A program made the translations under genes and the position numbers. A stretch of DNA of 64,000 nucleotides from Curtobacterium sp. VKM Ac-2865. GTDB lineage: Bacteria > Actinomycetota > Actinomycetes > Actinomycetales > Microbacteriaceae. The DNA lies in NCBI RefSeq assembly GCF_015350905.1, contig NZ_JADKRZ010000002.1, forward strand, positions 558,001 to 622,000, in the 5' to 3' direction. Positions within the stretch are counted from its first letter, which is position 1; every line of letters begins with the position of its first letter. The notes under the pieces are model-generated. The model had not been told where the DNA came from and ran no database searches. It saw only the letters and a program-made list of their open reading frames with translations. Of this stretch, positions 26,450-35,242 are shown piece after piece.

Positions 26450-27136
26450 GTGACGATCGTGCAACCCACCCTGTGGGACAGTCTGGAGGCCCTGGCCGGC
26501 CCCGACGCGTCCCCGGCGGTCGCGCACACCCCGCCGGTCCGACGCGACAGCTTCACCGCCCTGCGCGGGCACACCGAGCGGATCGTCGCGCACTCCTCGG
26601 ACCGCGTCGCCTGGCTCCGCGCCCGCGCGATGGGCATCACCGCCACCGACGTCGCCCGGCTGGCGTCGCTCCACGCGGTGGAGGCCGTCGTCACCGACAA
26701 GCGGTACGGCTCCCGGTTCTCCGGCAACGTCTACACCGAGCACGGCAAGGACCGCGAGCCCGTCCTCGCCGCCTGGGTCGCCGCGACCCACGGGATCCTG
26801 CCGTCGGCGCACCTGTTCCACGCCGCAGCGAACCGCGCGCACCTCGCCACCCCCGACGGCGTCGGACACGACCGCGACGGCCGCCTGCTGCTCGCCGAGA
26901 TCAAGACCACGGCGAACGGCTGGAAGCGCATCCCCCGCCACTACCTCCGTCAGGTGTGGTGGCAGCAGTACGTCCTCGGCGCCGAGCGCACCCTGTTCGT
27001 CTGGGAGAAGCACGACGACTTCGTGCCCGTCGCCGACGAGCCCGAGTGCCGGTGGATCGACCGCGACGACGACCAGATCCGCGGGCTCGTCGGCCTCGCG
27101 GACATCGTGCTCGACCGCCTGCGCACCGCGCGCTGA
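26450..27136 (+). CDS. YqaJ-family recombinase/exonuclease, 228 aa
   Basis: YqaJ-type PD-(D/E)XK nuclease, related to phage lambda exonuclease. Motifs in order: MGITATDVARLASLH (substrate-entry helix), NVYTEHGKDREP with the acidic residue, LLAEIKTT (the E-x-K core) and LRQVWWQQYVLG (the Gln motif). In phages it works with a single-strand annealing protein, but none is adjacent and no phage genes flank it. GTG at 26450 with GGTGGAG upstream, 47 bp after the ROK gene. Possibly a domesticated repair nuclease or a relic; function not established. Confidence 0.82.
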   Translation: MTIVQPTLWDSLEALAGPDASPAVAHTPPVRRDSFTALRGHTERIVAHSSDRVAWLRARAMGITATDVARLASLHAVEAVVTDKRYGSRFSGNVYTEHGKDREPVLAAWVAATHGILPSAHLFHAAANRAHLATPDGVGHDRDGRLLLAEIKTTANGWKRIPRHYLRQVWWQQYVLGAERTLFVWEKHDDFVPVADEPECRWIDRDDDQIRGLVGLADIVLDRLRTAR

Positions 27137-27216
27137 CCGGTCAGAATCGACACTGGACCTGCCCTCGGTCCTGATCTATGCTGACCGCACTGCAGCCCCG
27201 GACCCCGGCCGCCGTG

Positions 27217-27276
27217 ATGATCCGCACGCGACGACGACGACGCCGTTCGCGGACCTGGCTGGCCGAGCGCACCTGA
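27217..27276 (+). CDS. Possible 19-aa arginine-rich peptide
   Basis: An ATG at 27217 opens a 19-codon frame with six consecutive Arg codons (mostly CGA) ending in TGA, followed 14 bases later by a hairpin. A TATGCT hexamer near 27176 could be a -10. The layout of promoter, Arg-rich peptide and hairpin recalls an attenuation leader, but no plus-strand gene follows. Treat as a hypothesis only. Confidence 0.2.
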   Translation: MIRTRRRRRRSRTWLAERT

Positions 27277-27290
27277 TCCGCCCTCGACCG

Positions 27291-27326
27291 ACCGGCGGAG
27301 TGCCGGACCCGACGGGCTCCGCCGGT
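27291..27326. terminator. Hairpin in the YqaJ-Pr6Pr intergenic space
   Basis: ACCGGCGGA (27291-27299) pairs with TCCGCCGGT (27318-27326). It lies between convergent genes and may end the YqaJ transcript; no U-tract. Confidence 0.55.
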
Positions 27327-27366
27327 CCCAGCCGGGACCGAGCGTCCTGGCGTGCTTCTCGTGCCG

Positions 27367-27987
27367 TCAGACCCGCACCAGCCTGAGCCGACTCATCCCG
27401 ACCACCAGGATCCCCATCAGCCCGATGAACACCGCGACGCCGAGGCTGTACAGCGCGACGACGCCGTAGCCGTAGCCCTGGCCCGGGTCGAGGAACGGGT
27501 ACGGCACCCAGCCGTCGGTCGCACCGCGGACCAGGACCACCACCAGCCAGACCGCCGGGTAGATCAGGAACAGCCAGACGTGCCGGAGCAACAGGCGCGC
27601 CCGGTCCGAGAACAGCAGCCAGTCGAGGACCGCGTACACGGGGATGACCCGGTGCAGCACGTCGTTCGACCACTGCACGGTGAAGGACTGGTCGAGCGAC
27701 GCGTGCACGAGCAGGGTGTTGTAGACGATGCCCGTCGTGGCGATGTACACCGTCGACGCACCGCGGAACACCGACGCCGCCACGCCTTCGCGCTGCCGTT
27801 TCGCCGCGGCGACGAGCGTCACCGCCAGCGCGACCGCGATGAACACGTTCGACTGGATCGTGAAGTACCCGAAGAAGTTGAACGGGTTGAACGTCGGACT
27901 CGCGATGCTCCGCAGGAACTGCGCGATGATCGCGGCGACGACCAGGACCACGGCGACGAGCCGGAGGGTGTTGACGAACGTGCGCAC
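27367..27987 (-). CDS. Pr6Pr-family membrane protein, 206 aa
   Basis: Six hydrophobic helices are visible. The pattern FGYFTIQSNVFIAVAL, the TTGIVYNTLLVH helix and the IPVYAVLDWLLF segment match the actinobacterial Pr6Pr/FAR-17a-like family of small integral membrane proteins of unknown function. GTG start at 27987 without a clear ribosome site. It is a single gene next to the rplKA terminator. Confidence 0.75.
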   Translation of the reverse strand: MRTFVNTLRLVAVVLVVAAIIAQFLRSIASPTFNPFNFFGYFTIQSNVFIAVALAVTLVAAAKRQREGVAASVFRGASTVYIATTGIVYNTLLVHASLDQSFTVQWSNDVLHRVIPVYAVLDWLLFSDRARLLLRHVWLFLIYPAVWLVVVLVRGATDGWVPYPFLDPGQGYGYGVVALYSLGVAVFIGLMGILVVGMSRLRLVRV

Positions 27988-28011
27988 GGTGCCACGCTAG
28001 TGGCCCGGACG

Positions 28012-28051
28012 CACGAACGCCCCGGACCGATGTCGGTCCGGGGCGTTCGTG
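28012..28051 (-). terminator. Perfect 19-bp-stem terminator of rplKA
   Basis: The arm CACGAACGCCCCGGACCGA (28012-28030) is exactly complementary to 28033-28051 with a two-base centre, 19 bases after the rplA stop. It is the longest perfect stem in a terminator position in the window. Confidence 0.85.
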
Positions 28052-28069
28052 ATGATCAGATCAGGACGA

Positions 28070-28759
28070 TCAGATGCTGTTGACGTCGAGCGGGATGCCC
28101 GGCCCGAAGGTCGTCGAGACGGCGCCCTTCATGACGTAGCGGCCCTTCGAGGCGCTCGGCTTGAGGCGGTTGATCTCCTCGAGCGCGGTCGAGATGTTCT
28201 CGTCGAGCTGCTCCGGGGTGAACGAGGCCTTGCCGACGACGAAGTGCACGTTGGAGTGCTTGTCGACGCGGAACTCGATCTTGCCGCCCTTGATGTCGTT
28301 CACGGCCTGCGCGACGTTCGGGGTCACGGTGCCGGTCTTCGGGTTCGGCATGAGGCCACGCGGGCCCAGCACCTTGCCCAGACGACCGACCTTGCCCATG
28401 AGCTCGGGGGTCGAGACGGCGGAGTCGAACGAGGTGTAGCCCTCGGCGACCTTCGCGATGAGCTCGTCGCCACCGACCTCGTCGGCGCCCGCGGCGATGG
28501 CGGCCTCGGCCGCTGCACCCGTCGCGAAGACGATGACGCGGGCGGTCTTGCCGGTGCCGTGCGGCAGGATGACGGTGCCGCGCACCATCTGGTCCGCCTT
28601 GCGGGGGTCCACGCCGAGCTTCAGCGCGACCTCGACCGTGGAGTCGGTCTTCGCAGAGCCGGTCTCCTTGGCCAGGGCGACGGCCTCGGTCGGGGTGTAG
28701 AACTTGTCGGCCTGGATCTTCGCGGCCGCGGCCTGGTAGGCCTTTGACTTCTTCGCCAT
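28070..28759 (-). CDS. rplA: 50S ribosomal protein L1, 229 aa
   Basis: Binds 23S rRNA at the mobile L1 stalk and, in most bacteria, its own mRNA to repress rplKA. Starts [15 protein letters not shown] with AAGGAG upstream. The signature region around [19 protein letters not shown] is present. Length is normal. Last gene of secE-nusG-rplK-rplA, closed by the strong hairpin at 28012-28051. Confidence 0.98.
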   Translation of the reverse strand: MAKKSKAYQAAAAKIQADKFYTPTEAVALAKETGSAKTDSTVEVALKLGVDPRKADQMVRGTVILPHGTGKTARVIVFATGAAAEAAIAAGADEVGGDELIAKVAEGYTSFDSAVSTPELMGKVGRLGKVLGPRGLMPNPKTGTVTPNVAQAVNDIKGGKIEFRVDKHSNVHFVVGKASFTPEQLDENISTALEEINRLKPSASKGRYVMKGAVSTTFGPGIPLDVNSI

Positions 28760-28848
28760 GGTGGTCTCCTTGCGAGATACGTGGTTGGCGAGCCGGCGAG
28801 GCTCTCCCACGGAAGGGTGTCTGGGGTGTGTGCCTGAGGCGGTGAGGC

Positions 28849-29280
28849 CTAGGCCTCGACCGTGATGCCCATCGAGCGGGCGGTGCCGGCGATGATCTTC
28901 GCGGCCTGCTCGATGTCGTTGGCGTTCAGGTCGGCCTGCTTGGTCTCGGCGATCTGACGGACCTGGTCCATCGAGATCTTCGCGACCTTGACCGTGTGCG
29001 GGGTCGCGGACCCCTTCTGCACACCCGCAGCCTTCTTGATGAGCTCGGCGGCCGGCGGGGTCTTGAGGATGAACGTGAACGAACGGTCCTCGTAGACGGT
29101 GATCTCGACCGGGACGACGTTGCCGCGCTGCGACTCGGTCGCGGCGTTGTACGCCTTGCAGAACTCCATGATGTTCACGCCGTGCTGACCGAGCGCCGGA
29201 CCGATCGGGGGTGCCGGGTTGGCGGCGCCCGCGTTGATCTGCAGCTTGATCAGGCCCGTGACCTTCTTCTTCGGTGCCAT
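28849..29280 (-). CDS. rplK: 50S ribosomal protein L11, 143 aa
   Basis: Part of the GTPase-associated centre and target of thiopeptides. [18 protein letters not shown] at the N-terminus, the [17 protein letters not shown] signature and the C-terminal RNA-binding domain are complete. ATG with AGGAGG upstream. 89 bp ahead of rplA. Confidence 0.98.
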   Translation of the reverse strand: MAPKKKVTGLIKLQINAGAANPAPPIGPALGQHGVNIMEFCKAYNAATESQRGNVVPVEITVYEDRSFTFILKTPPAAELIKKAAGVQKGSATPHTVKVAKISMDQVRQIAETKQADLNANDIEQAAKIIAGTARSMGITVEA

Positions 29281-29419
29281 GTTCGCTTTCCTCCTGGGAT
29301 CGAACGCACGGGGAATCCGTGCACTCTCCCGCGTGGCCGGCGGATCCGGCTCGCGGTGACGAGCCTGCAGCGCGGACGCCGCAGACCCAAACTCGATGAG
29401 TCTAGTGGATGTGTGACCG

Positions 29420-30544
29420 CTAGAGCTTGGTGACCTGGTCGAAGCTGAGCTCGACCGGGGTCTCGCGCTCGAACAGCGAGACGAGGACGGTGAGCTTGCC
29501 GCTCTCCGGCTTGATCTCCGAGATCGACCCGGGGAGACCCGCGAACGAGCCCTCCTTGATGGTGATCGTCTCGCCGACCTCGAAGTCGACCTCGGCGGCC
29601 GGCTGGGCCTGCGTGAGGCCGGAGCCCTTGCCGCCCTTCGTCGGTGCGGTCTCGGCGACCTGCACCAGGGACTTCAGCATGCCGAAGGCCTCGTCGAAGC
29701 GGAGCGGGGTGGGGTTGTGCGCGTTGCCGACGAAGCCGGTGACACCCGGGGTGTGCCGGACGACGGACCACGAGTCCTCGTTGAGGTCGAGGCGGACGAG
29801 CACGTAGCCGGGGATCCGGACGCGCGTGACGAGCTTGCGCTGACCGTTCTTGATCTCGACGACGTCCTCCATCGGGACCTCGACCTGGTAGATGTAGTCC
29901 TCCATCGACATCGAGACCATGCGGTTCTCGATGTTCGACTTCACGCGGCGCTCGAAGCCCGCGTAGGAGTGGATGACGTACCACTTGCCCGGCTTCATCC
30001 GCAGCTCGGCCTTGAAGGACTCGTACGGGTCGACCTCGGCGGGCTCGTCGTCCTCGGCGTCGGCGTCGTCCTCGGCCACGATGGTGACCTCGGTGTCGGG
30101 AGCCAGGTCGACCTCGGACTCGGGCGCGATCGCACCGAGGGTGTCGGAGGACTCCTCGGCGGCGATGGTCGCGTTCGCCTCTGTAGGGGTCTCGTCCTCG
30201 AGCTCGGTCTCTTCCTCGTCCTCGACGGCTTCGACGGCGGCCTCGGCCTCGTCGGGGGTGTCGATCTCGAGTGCGTCGTCGACGACGGCGTCGGCTTCGG
30301 GGTCGCGGGACTCGGCGAGGGCGGTCAGCGTCTCGTCGATGCCGTCGACGTCACCGTCGTCCGGCTCCGCGCTGAGACCGAGGGACTCGTCGTCCTCGTC
30401 CTCGATGCCGATCGCACGCTCCTCGGCGGACTCGGCCGAACGGCCTTCGCCCGTCTCGACGTTGCCTTCCTGGTTCTCCTCCACCTCGGAGGACTGCTCT
30501 GCAGCGGTCGCGAGGTCGATGTCGTCGCGGGAGTAGTCAGACAC
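29420..30544 (-). CDS. nusG: Transcription termination/antitermination factor NusG with long acidic N-terminus, 374 aa
   Basis: The NGN domain starts near residue 180 ([16 protein letters not shown]) and the KOW domain near residue 315 ([18 protein letters not shown]), so the C-terminal half is a normal NusG that binds RNA polymerase and Rho or ribosome. The first ~178 residues are an extension very rich in Glu and Asp with Ala/Thr, probably disordered; shorter acidic extensions occur in other actinobacterial NusG. GTG start at 30544 with a weak GGAAAG site. It follows secE by 146 bp. Confidence 0.96.
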   Translation of the reverse strand: MSDYSRDDIDLATAAEQSSEVEENQEGNVETGEGRSAESAEERAIGIEDEDDESLGLSAEPDDGDVDGIDETLTALAESRDPEADAVVDDALEIDTPDEAEAAVEAVEDEEETELEDETPTEANATIAAEESSDTLGAIAPESEVDLAPDTEVTIVAEDDADAEDDEPAEVDPYESFKAELRMKPGKWYVIHSYAGFERRVKSNIENRMVSMSMEDYIYQVEVPMEDVVEIKNGQRKLVTRVRIPGYVLVRLDLNEDSWSVVRHTPGVTGFVGNAHNPTPLRFDEAFGMLKSLVQVAETAPTKGGKGSGLTQAQPAAEVDFEVGETITIKEGSFAGLPGSISEIKPESGKLTVLVSLFERETPVELSFDQVTKL

Positions 30545-30690
30545 TGTCGGTTCTTTCCGTTCGGTGGTTCGGATCGGGTTGCGGTCGGCCCGTTGTCCGT
30601 GCGGACGAGGTCCGTCGGCACGGTCTTCGATCTGCGCCGACGACGACCGCTGGCGGCCTGCCGGTGGGTCGGGACGGACGTCCGAGCGGG

Positions 30691-30969
30691 TCAGGCCGTG
30701 GGGCCGTTGCCGAAGACGTACCCGACGCCGAGGCCGAACACGAAGTCGAGGATCGACACGAGGACCATCATCACGACGACGAACACCAGCACGACGCCGG
30801 TGTAGCTGAAGAGCTCCTTGCGGGTCGGCGTCACGACCTTGCGGAGTTCGCCGATGACCTGGCGGATGAACAGCGCGATGGCAGCGAACGGCCCGCGGCG
30901 CGTGGCCCGGTCCTGCTTCGCCTGGGCGACGACGTCGTCCGCCGTCGTGTCCATGTCTTTGCTGGCCAA
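30691..30969 (-). CDS. secE: Preprotein translocase subunit SecE, 92 aa
   Basis: Single C-terminal membrane helix ([24 protein letters not shown]) preceded by the conserved amphipathic [19 protein letters not shown] that clamps SecY. The TTG at 30969 is preferred because GGAAAGG precedes it; an ATG at 30954 (MDTTADD) would shorten it by five residues. Lies just after tRNA-Trp and before nusG, the standard order. Confidence 0.93.
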   Translation of the reverse strand: MASKDMDTTADDVVAQAKQDRATRRGPFAAIALFIRQVIGELRKVVTPTRKELFSYTGVVLVFVVVMMVLVSILDFVFGLGVGYVFGNGPTA

Positions 30970-30990
30970 CTCGTCACCTTTCCAGATGTG

Positions 30991-31063
30991 CAGGGCGGAC
31001 AGGACTCGAACCTGCAACCTGCGGTTTTGGAGACCGCTGCTCTACCAATTGAGCCACCGCCCT
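30991..31063 (-). tRNA. tRNA-Trp (CCA)
   Basis: 73 bases. Acceptor arm AGGGCGG pairs with CCGCCCT; the loop CTCCAAA gives anticodon CCA. The 3' CCA is not encoded. Located immediately before secE, as in many actinobacteria. Confidence 0.95.
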
Positions 31064-31189
31064 TCAGGAGACGCTTCGTCTCCCGAGTGGACACGTCCGC
31101 CATCAGGCAGGCCGTGACCACCGCAGATGAGTGTACGGGAGTGCGTCACGCGGTGTCCACTTGAGCGGTGCTCCGGCGTGCCGCGCCGA

Positions 31190-31195
31190 TAGGCT
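31190..31195 (+). promoter_or_regulatory. -10 box of the leaderless aminotransferase promoter
   Basis: TAGGCT ends six bases before the GTG start at 31202. Confidence 0.55.
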
Positions 31196-31201
31196 GGGCC
31201 G

Positions 31202-32434
31202 GTGAGCACCGCAGCCCCCGGCCCCGAGTCCACCGCCCACCAGCGACCGCGCATCGCCTCGCGCATCGCCGCGATCGCCGAGTCCGCGACCCTCAAGGTC
31301 GACGCCAAGGCGAAGGCACTGAAGGCAGCCGGTCGCCCGGTGATCTCCTTCGCTGCCGGTGAACCGGACTTCGCGACGCCGGACCACGTCGTCGACGCCG
31401 CGGTCGCCGCCGCGAAGGACCCGAGGAACCACCGCTACACGCCCGCGACGGGCCTGCCCGAGCTGAAGCAGGCCGTGGCCGACAAGACGGCCCGCAGCTC
31501 GGGCATCACCGTCGACCCGTCCCAGGTGATCATCACGAACGGCGGCAAGCAGGCCGTCTACCAGGCCTTCGCCACGATCGTGGACGACGGCGACGAGGTC
31601 CTGCTCCCCGCGCCGTACTGGACCACCTACCCCGAGGCGATCCGTCTGGCGGGCGGGGAACCCGTCGAGGTCTTCGCCGGCAGCGACCAGGGCTACCTGG
31701 TCAAGGTCGAGCAGCTGGAAGCGGCACGCACCCCGAAGACCAAGGCGCTGCTGTTCTGCTCCCCCTCGAACCCGACCGGCGCCGTCTACTCCGCCGAGCA
31801 GACCCGAGCCATCGGCGAGTGGGCGCTCGAGCACGGCATCTGGGTCATCAGCGACGAGATCTACCAGGACCTCGTCTACGACGGCATCACCTTCACCGGC
31901 ATCCTCGACGCCGTGCCCGCCCTCGCCGACACCACGATCCTGGTGAACGGCGTCGCCAAGACCTACGCCATGACGGGCTGGCGCGTCGGGTGGTTCATCG
32001 GCCCGGCCGACGCCGTCAAGGCCGCGTCGAACCTGCAGTCGCACCTGTCGTCGAACGTGTCGAACGTGTCGCAGCGGGCGGCCATCGCAGCGCTCACCGG
32101 GCCGCAGGAGCCCGTCGTGGCGATGCGCGAGGCCTTCGACCGCCGCCGGAAGGCCATCGTCGACGGGCTCAACGCGATCCCCGGCTTCGTCACGCCCACA
32201 CCGGAGGGCGCCTTCTACGTCTACCCCGACGTCACGGCGCTGCTCGGCCGCGAGTGGGCCGGCAGCACCCCGACGACCACGCTCGAGCTCGCGGACCTGG
32301 TCCTCGAGCACGCCGAGGTCGCGGTCGTCCCCGGCGAGGCCTTCGGCCCCTCCGGCTACCTGCGGCTGTCGTACGCCCTCGGTGACGAGGACATCGCCGA
32401 GGGCGTCGCCCGCCTGGCCGCGTTCTTCAGCTGA
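31202..32434 (+). CDS. Class I aminotransferase (aspartate aminotransferase type), 410 aa
   Basis: PLP enzyme of the aspartate/branched aminotransferase Ib group. [12 protein letters not shown] near residue 50, [11 protein letters not shown], the Schiff-base lysine in [16 protein letters not shown] near residue 257 and the C-terminal Arg in GYLRLSYA for the substrate carboxylate are present. GTG start at 31202 sits directly after a TAGGCT box with no ribosome site. Aspartate is the likely main substrate; a prephenate or broader specificity is possible. A perfect hairpin follows. Confidence 0.9.
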   Translation: MSTAAPGPESTAHQRPRIASRIAAIAESATLKVDAKAKALKAAGRPVISFAAGEPDFATPDHVVDAAVAAAKDPRNHRYTPATGLPELKQAVADKTARSSGITVDPSQVIITNGGKQAVYQAFATIVDDGDEVLLPAPYWTTYPEAIRLAGGEPVEVFAGSDQGYLVKVEQLEAARTPKTKALLFCSPSNPTGAVYSAEQTRAIGEWALEHGIWVISDEIYQDLVYDGITFTGILDAVPALADTTILVNGVAKTYAMTGWRVGWFIGPADAVKAASNLQSHLSSNVSNVSQRAAIAALTGPQEPVVAMREAFDRRRKAIVDGLNAIPGFVTPTPEGAFYVYPDVTALLGREWAGSTPTTTLELADLVLEHAEVAVVPGEAFGPSGYLRLSYALGDEDIAEGVARLAAFFS

Positions 32435-32482
32435 CGCGCGCCCGCGCATCCCGCGCACCCAGACATCGCGCCCCGTCGCACG

Positions 32483-32512
32483 CATCGCGCCCCGTCCCGA
32501 CGGGGCGCGATG
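32483..32512 (+). terminator. Perfect 14-bp-stem terminator of the aminotransferase gene
   Basis: CATCGCGCCCCGTC (32483-32496) pairs exactly with 32499-32512. Sits between convergent genes and may serve murB too. Confidence 0.8.
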
Positions 32513-32566
32513 CCGTTGCGGGGGCGCGACCGGTGGGTCCGGTTCGACCGGGAGGCCCGGCGCGGT

Positions 32567-33595
32567 TCAGGCGAGCAGGTCGCCGACCACGACGGGCTCC
32601 GGTGCGAGCGTGACACCGAACCGGTTGAGGACGCTCACCTGGACGTAGCGGGCGAGTTCCGCGACCTGGGCGGCGGTCGCACCGCCGCGGTTCGTCAGCG
32701 CGAGCGTGTGCTTCGTCGAGATCCCTGCCCGCGAACCGGCGATGCCGTACCCGCGGTGGACCCCGGCGTGCTCGATGAGCCAGGCGGCGCTGAGCTTGAC
32801 CTCGTCGCCCGCTGGCCACCGGGGCGCGTCGGCCGGCAGGCCCTCGGCGAAGCCCGCCGAGACGATCGGGTTCGTGAAGAACGACCCGGCGCTCCGGGTG
32901 TCCGGGTCGGCGGCGTCGAGGACCATGCCCTTGGACGCCCGCAGTCCGAGGACGGTCGAGCGCACGACGGCCGGGTCGACCCGCGCACCGAGCTCCACAC
33001 CGAGTGACCCCGCCAGCTGGGCGTACCGCACCGGGACGCCGCCGTCGGTGTCGGTGCCGAGGGCGAACTCCACGGTGAGCACGACGCCCCGGCGACCGTG
33101 CTTCAGGGTGCTCGTGCGGTACCCGAGCTCCAGCTCGGCGGCGTCGAGCCAGGCGCGCTCCCCCGTGGCCGCGTCCAGGAACTCGACGCGGGTGAGCACG
33201 TCGGAGAGCTCGACCCCGTACGCCCCGATGTTCTGCACGGGGGACGCACCGACGGTGCCCGGGATGCCGCTCAGGGCCTCCAGGCCGGTGAAGCCGAGCT
33301 CGACGGTCGACGCGACGAACGCGTCCCACGGTTCGCCAGCGGCGACACGGACGGTGACGCCGTCGGCGGTGCGCTCGTGCTCGACGCCGCGCGTGCGCAC
33401 GAGGACGACGGTGCCGTCGAAGCCGCTGTCGGCGACCAGGAGGTTGCTGCCACCGCCGACGACGAGCCAGTCGTCGTCGTCCCAGGCGTCCTGCACGTGC
33501 GCGACGAGTTCGTCGGTGGTGTGTGCCACGAGCAGGCGGCCCGCGTCGCCACCGACGCCGAGGGTGGTGAGGTCGGCGAGCGTCGTCGTTGCCAT
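32567..33595 (-). CDS. murB: UDP-N-acetylenolpyruvoylglucosamine reductase, 342 aa
   Basis: Cytosolic FAD enzyme for the second step of peptidoglycan precursor synthesis. FAD-binding segments LVVGGGSNLLV and GIPGTVGASPVQNIGAYG, and the C-terminal GSFFTNP with the catalytic Ser region, are present; it is a type I MurB. The ATG at 33595 (MATTTLADL) lies two bases after the stop of the MaoC-like gene; the frame continues upstream only as a shadow of that gene. Part of the hadA-like, hadB-like, murB run seen in several actinobacteria. Confidence 0.94.
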   Translation of the reverse strand: MATTTLADLTTLGVGGDAGRLLVAHTTDELVAHVQDAWDDDDWLVVGGGSNLLVADSGFDGTVVLVRTRGVEHERTADGVTVRVAAGEPWDAFVASTVELGFTGLEALSGIPGTVGASPVQNIGAYGVELSDVLTRVEFLDAATGERAWLDAAELELGYRTSTLKHGRRGVVLTVEFALGTDTDGGVPVRYAQLAGSLGVELGARVDPAVVRSTVLGLRASKGMVLDAADPDTRSAGSFFTNPIVSAGFAEGLPADAPRWPAGDEVKLSAAWLIEHAGVHRGYGIAGSRAGISTKHTLALTNRGGATAAQVAELARYVQVSVLNRFGVTLAPEPVVVGDLLA

Positions 33596-33597
33596 CG

Positions 33598-34020
33598 TCA
33601 GTGGAACGCCACGGTGACCTGCGCCTTGCCGAGCACGGTCTGCCCGGCGGCGGTCACGATGAGGTCGATGCGGGCGGGACGGCCCTGGTCGTCGACGGTG
33701 CCGACCTTGGCGACGACGCCGACCGTGGCGCCCTGCTCGGGGTCGACGACGACGGGACGGGTGAAGCGGACGCCGTACGACACGATCCAGCCGCGGTCGC
33801 CCAGCCACTCGGACACCGGCTGGACGGCGAGGCCCATCGTGAGCATGCCGTGCGCCAGCACGCCGGGGAGCCCCACGGCGGCGGCGACGTCGTCGCGGTA
33901 GTGGATGGGGTTGAAGTCGCCGGAGGCCCCTGCGTACCGCACGAGCGAGTCACGGGTGAGGTGGACCTCGTGTTCGGCGACGACGGTGCCGACCTCGGCG
34001 GTGGTGGTGTCGGTGGTCAT
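33598..34020 (-). CDS. MaoC-family dehydratase (HadB-like), 140 aa
   Basis: Single hot-dog domain. The hydratase motif is intact: YAGASGDFNPIHYRDDVA with catalytic Asp and His, then GVLAHGML. Homologues HadA/HadB of mycobacteria form a dimer that dehydrates hydroxyacyl-ACP. The ATG at 34020 overlaps the preceding stop as ATGA. Organisms lacking mycolic acids also carry this pair and its role there is less clear. Confidence 0.88.
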   Translation of the reverse strand: MTTDTTTAEVGTVVAEHEVHLTRDSLVRYAGASGDFNPIHYRDDVAAAVGLPGVLAHGMLTMGLAVQPVSEWLGDRGWIVSYGVRFTRPVVVDPEQGATVGVVAKVGTVDDQGRPARIDLIVTAAGQTVLGKAQVTVAFH

Positions 34021-34466
34021 GCGTCGTCTCCTCGGACGACGAGGGTCGACGTCGCCGTGACGACGTGCTCCCCCGTGGCGTCGGTCATGGTGCTCTCCGC
34101 CGTGACCATCGCGTTGCCGCCGAGGGTCTTGACGCTGGTGACGGTGAGCGTGGCGGTGAGTTCGTCACCGGCGACGATCGGCCGGGCGTACGTGAACTTC
34201 TGCTCGCCGTGGACCACGCGCGAGAAGTCGATGCCGGCGTCCGGTGCGGCCAGGAGCTGCGCGAGGGTGGCTTCCTGCACGACCACCGCGAAGGTCGCCG
34301 GTGCGACGACGTCGTCGTGGCCGGCGGCTCGCGCGGCGTCGACCTCGTGGTGGATCGGGTTCGTGGCGAACGTGGCGCGGGCGAACTCGCGCACCTTCTC
34401 ACGGCCGACCAGGTACGGCGGGGCCGGCGGGAACGTCCTGCCGACGAGCTCGGGGTTCACTGACAC
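34017..34466 (-). CDS. FAS1-like dehydratase N-terminal-type protein (HadA-like), 149 aa
   Basis: Hot-dog domain of the MaoC N-terminal type; YLVGREKVREFARATFATNP at the start is the family mark, and VAPATFAVVVQEA follows. It lacks the full catalytic Asp-His motif and acts as the partner of the MaoC-like subunit. GTG start at 34466 lies seven bases after a TAGACT box, so the transcript is probably leaderless. Coupled by ATGA overlap to the next gene. Confidence 0.87.
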   Translation of the reverse strand: MSVNPELVGRTFPPAPPYLVGREKVREFARATFATNPIHHEVDAARAAGHDDVVAPATFAVVVQEATLAQLLAAPDAGIDFSRVVHGEQKFTYARPIVAGDELTATLTVTSVKTLGGNAMVTAESTMTDATGEHVVTATSTLVVRGDDA

Positions 34467-34473
34467 GACCGGC

Positions 34474-34479
34474 AGTCTA
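34474..34479 (-). promoter_or_regulatory. -10 box of the leaderless hadA-like promoter
   Basis: TAGACT on the minus strand, seven bases ahead of the GTG at 34466. Confidence 0.6.
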
Positions 34480-34600
34480 CCGACGCCCCCGGACACCGCT
34501 GGAGTCCATGAGCACGCATCGGTTATCCTGGCACCGGTGGCGTCGGGGGACGTCGCCAGGCCCGGCACCGCCCGGGTCGTCACGACTCTTGGGGGGAACC

Positions 34601-34987
34601 ATGGAGGACACGATCGAGTTCGCCGTCCACACCGGCGATCGTCTGACCGCGATGGAGGCCGCGGGCTCCGCGCTCCGCACCGCCGGGCACCGGGTCGATG
34701 CCCTGCCCGGCTCCATCACCGCCACGACCGGCAACCGCGTCCTGACGACGCTGCTCGGGGCGATGGTCCACCCGTCGCGGGAGTACCGCCGCTACGAGGT
34801 CGTCGTCTCGACGACCGGGTGCCAGTCGCTCCTGACGCTCCGGCACGCCGGACACGGGACGGCGGTCGCCGGCGGGTCGATCGGTGCGGCGCGGCGACGT
34901 GCGCGCTGGCAGCAGGTCACGTCGTCGGTCGAGGGGGCGCTGCGGTCAGCGGGCGTGCTCGTCGGGCGGGTGGACCGGGCGCGGTAG
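34601..34987 (+). CDS. Small conserved-looking protein of unknown function, 128 aa
   Basis: ATG at 34601 with GGGGGG five bases upstream and a TTATCCT -10-like box about 80 bases before. The product has an alternating beta/alpha look (IEFAVHTGDRLTAMEAAGSA; YEVVVSTTGCQSLLTLRHA) with no membrane helix or signal peptide and a basic C-terminus. I do not recognise a family. It stands alone between the hadA-like gene and a repeat-rich spacer. Confidence 0.65.
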   Translation: MEDTIEFAVHTGDRLTAMEAAGSALRTAGHRVDALPGSITATTGNRVLTTLLGAMVHPSREYRRYEVVVSTTGCQSLLTLRHAGHGTAVAGGSIGAARRRARWQQVTSSVEGALRSAGVLVGRVDRAR

Positions 34988-35006
34988 CGCGACGGGTCGC
35001 GACATC

Positions 35007-35049
35007 GGACGGGAGGCTCGGTGGCGGTCCGGCACCGAGCCTCCCGTCC
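35007..35049. repeat. Dispersed palindrome (GGACGGGAGG family)
   Basis: GGACGGGAGGCTCGGTG pairs with CACCGAGCCTCCCGTCC; downstream of the 128-aa gene, where it could terminate its transcript. Confidence 0.8.
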
Positions 35050-35080
35050 GGCGGCGGTGTGCGCTGGTACCGCACCACGA

Positions 35081-35122
35081 ACGTGGGCTCGCGCCGCGGA
35101 CGTCCCTGGCGCGAGCCCACGT
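35081..35122. repeat. Perfect palindrome with 15-bp arms, imperfectly extended
   Basis: ACGTGGGCTCGCGCC (35081-35095) is exactly inverted at 35108-35122. Flanks continue to pair imperfectly (GCACCACGA versus CGGTGGTGC), giving a total of about 60 bp. It differs in sequence from the GGAGGC family. Confidence 0.75.
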
Positions 35123-35214
35123 CGGTGGTGCCGCGCCACTTGACGCCCGAGGCGGGCGGAGCGACGCACGACGCGCGTGGCACGACCCGGAGGCACGCCC
35201 CCCGGGAACGACGA

Positions 35215-35238
35215 AAGCCCGGCGCGGACGCCGGGCTT
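35215..35238 (-). terminator. Terminator of the tRNA-Thr/tRNA-Met unit
   Basis: AAGCCCGGC (35215-35223) pairs with GCCGGGCTT (35230-35238); on the minus strand the stem is followed by TTCGTCGTT. Directly after tRNA-Met. Confidence 0.75.
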
Positions 35239-35242
35239 GCGG

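Noticed and set aside
26450..27136. Prophage marker
   Set aside because: Only the YqaJ gene is phage-like; no integrase, structural, lysis or att features flank it.
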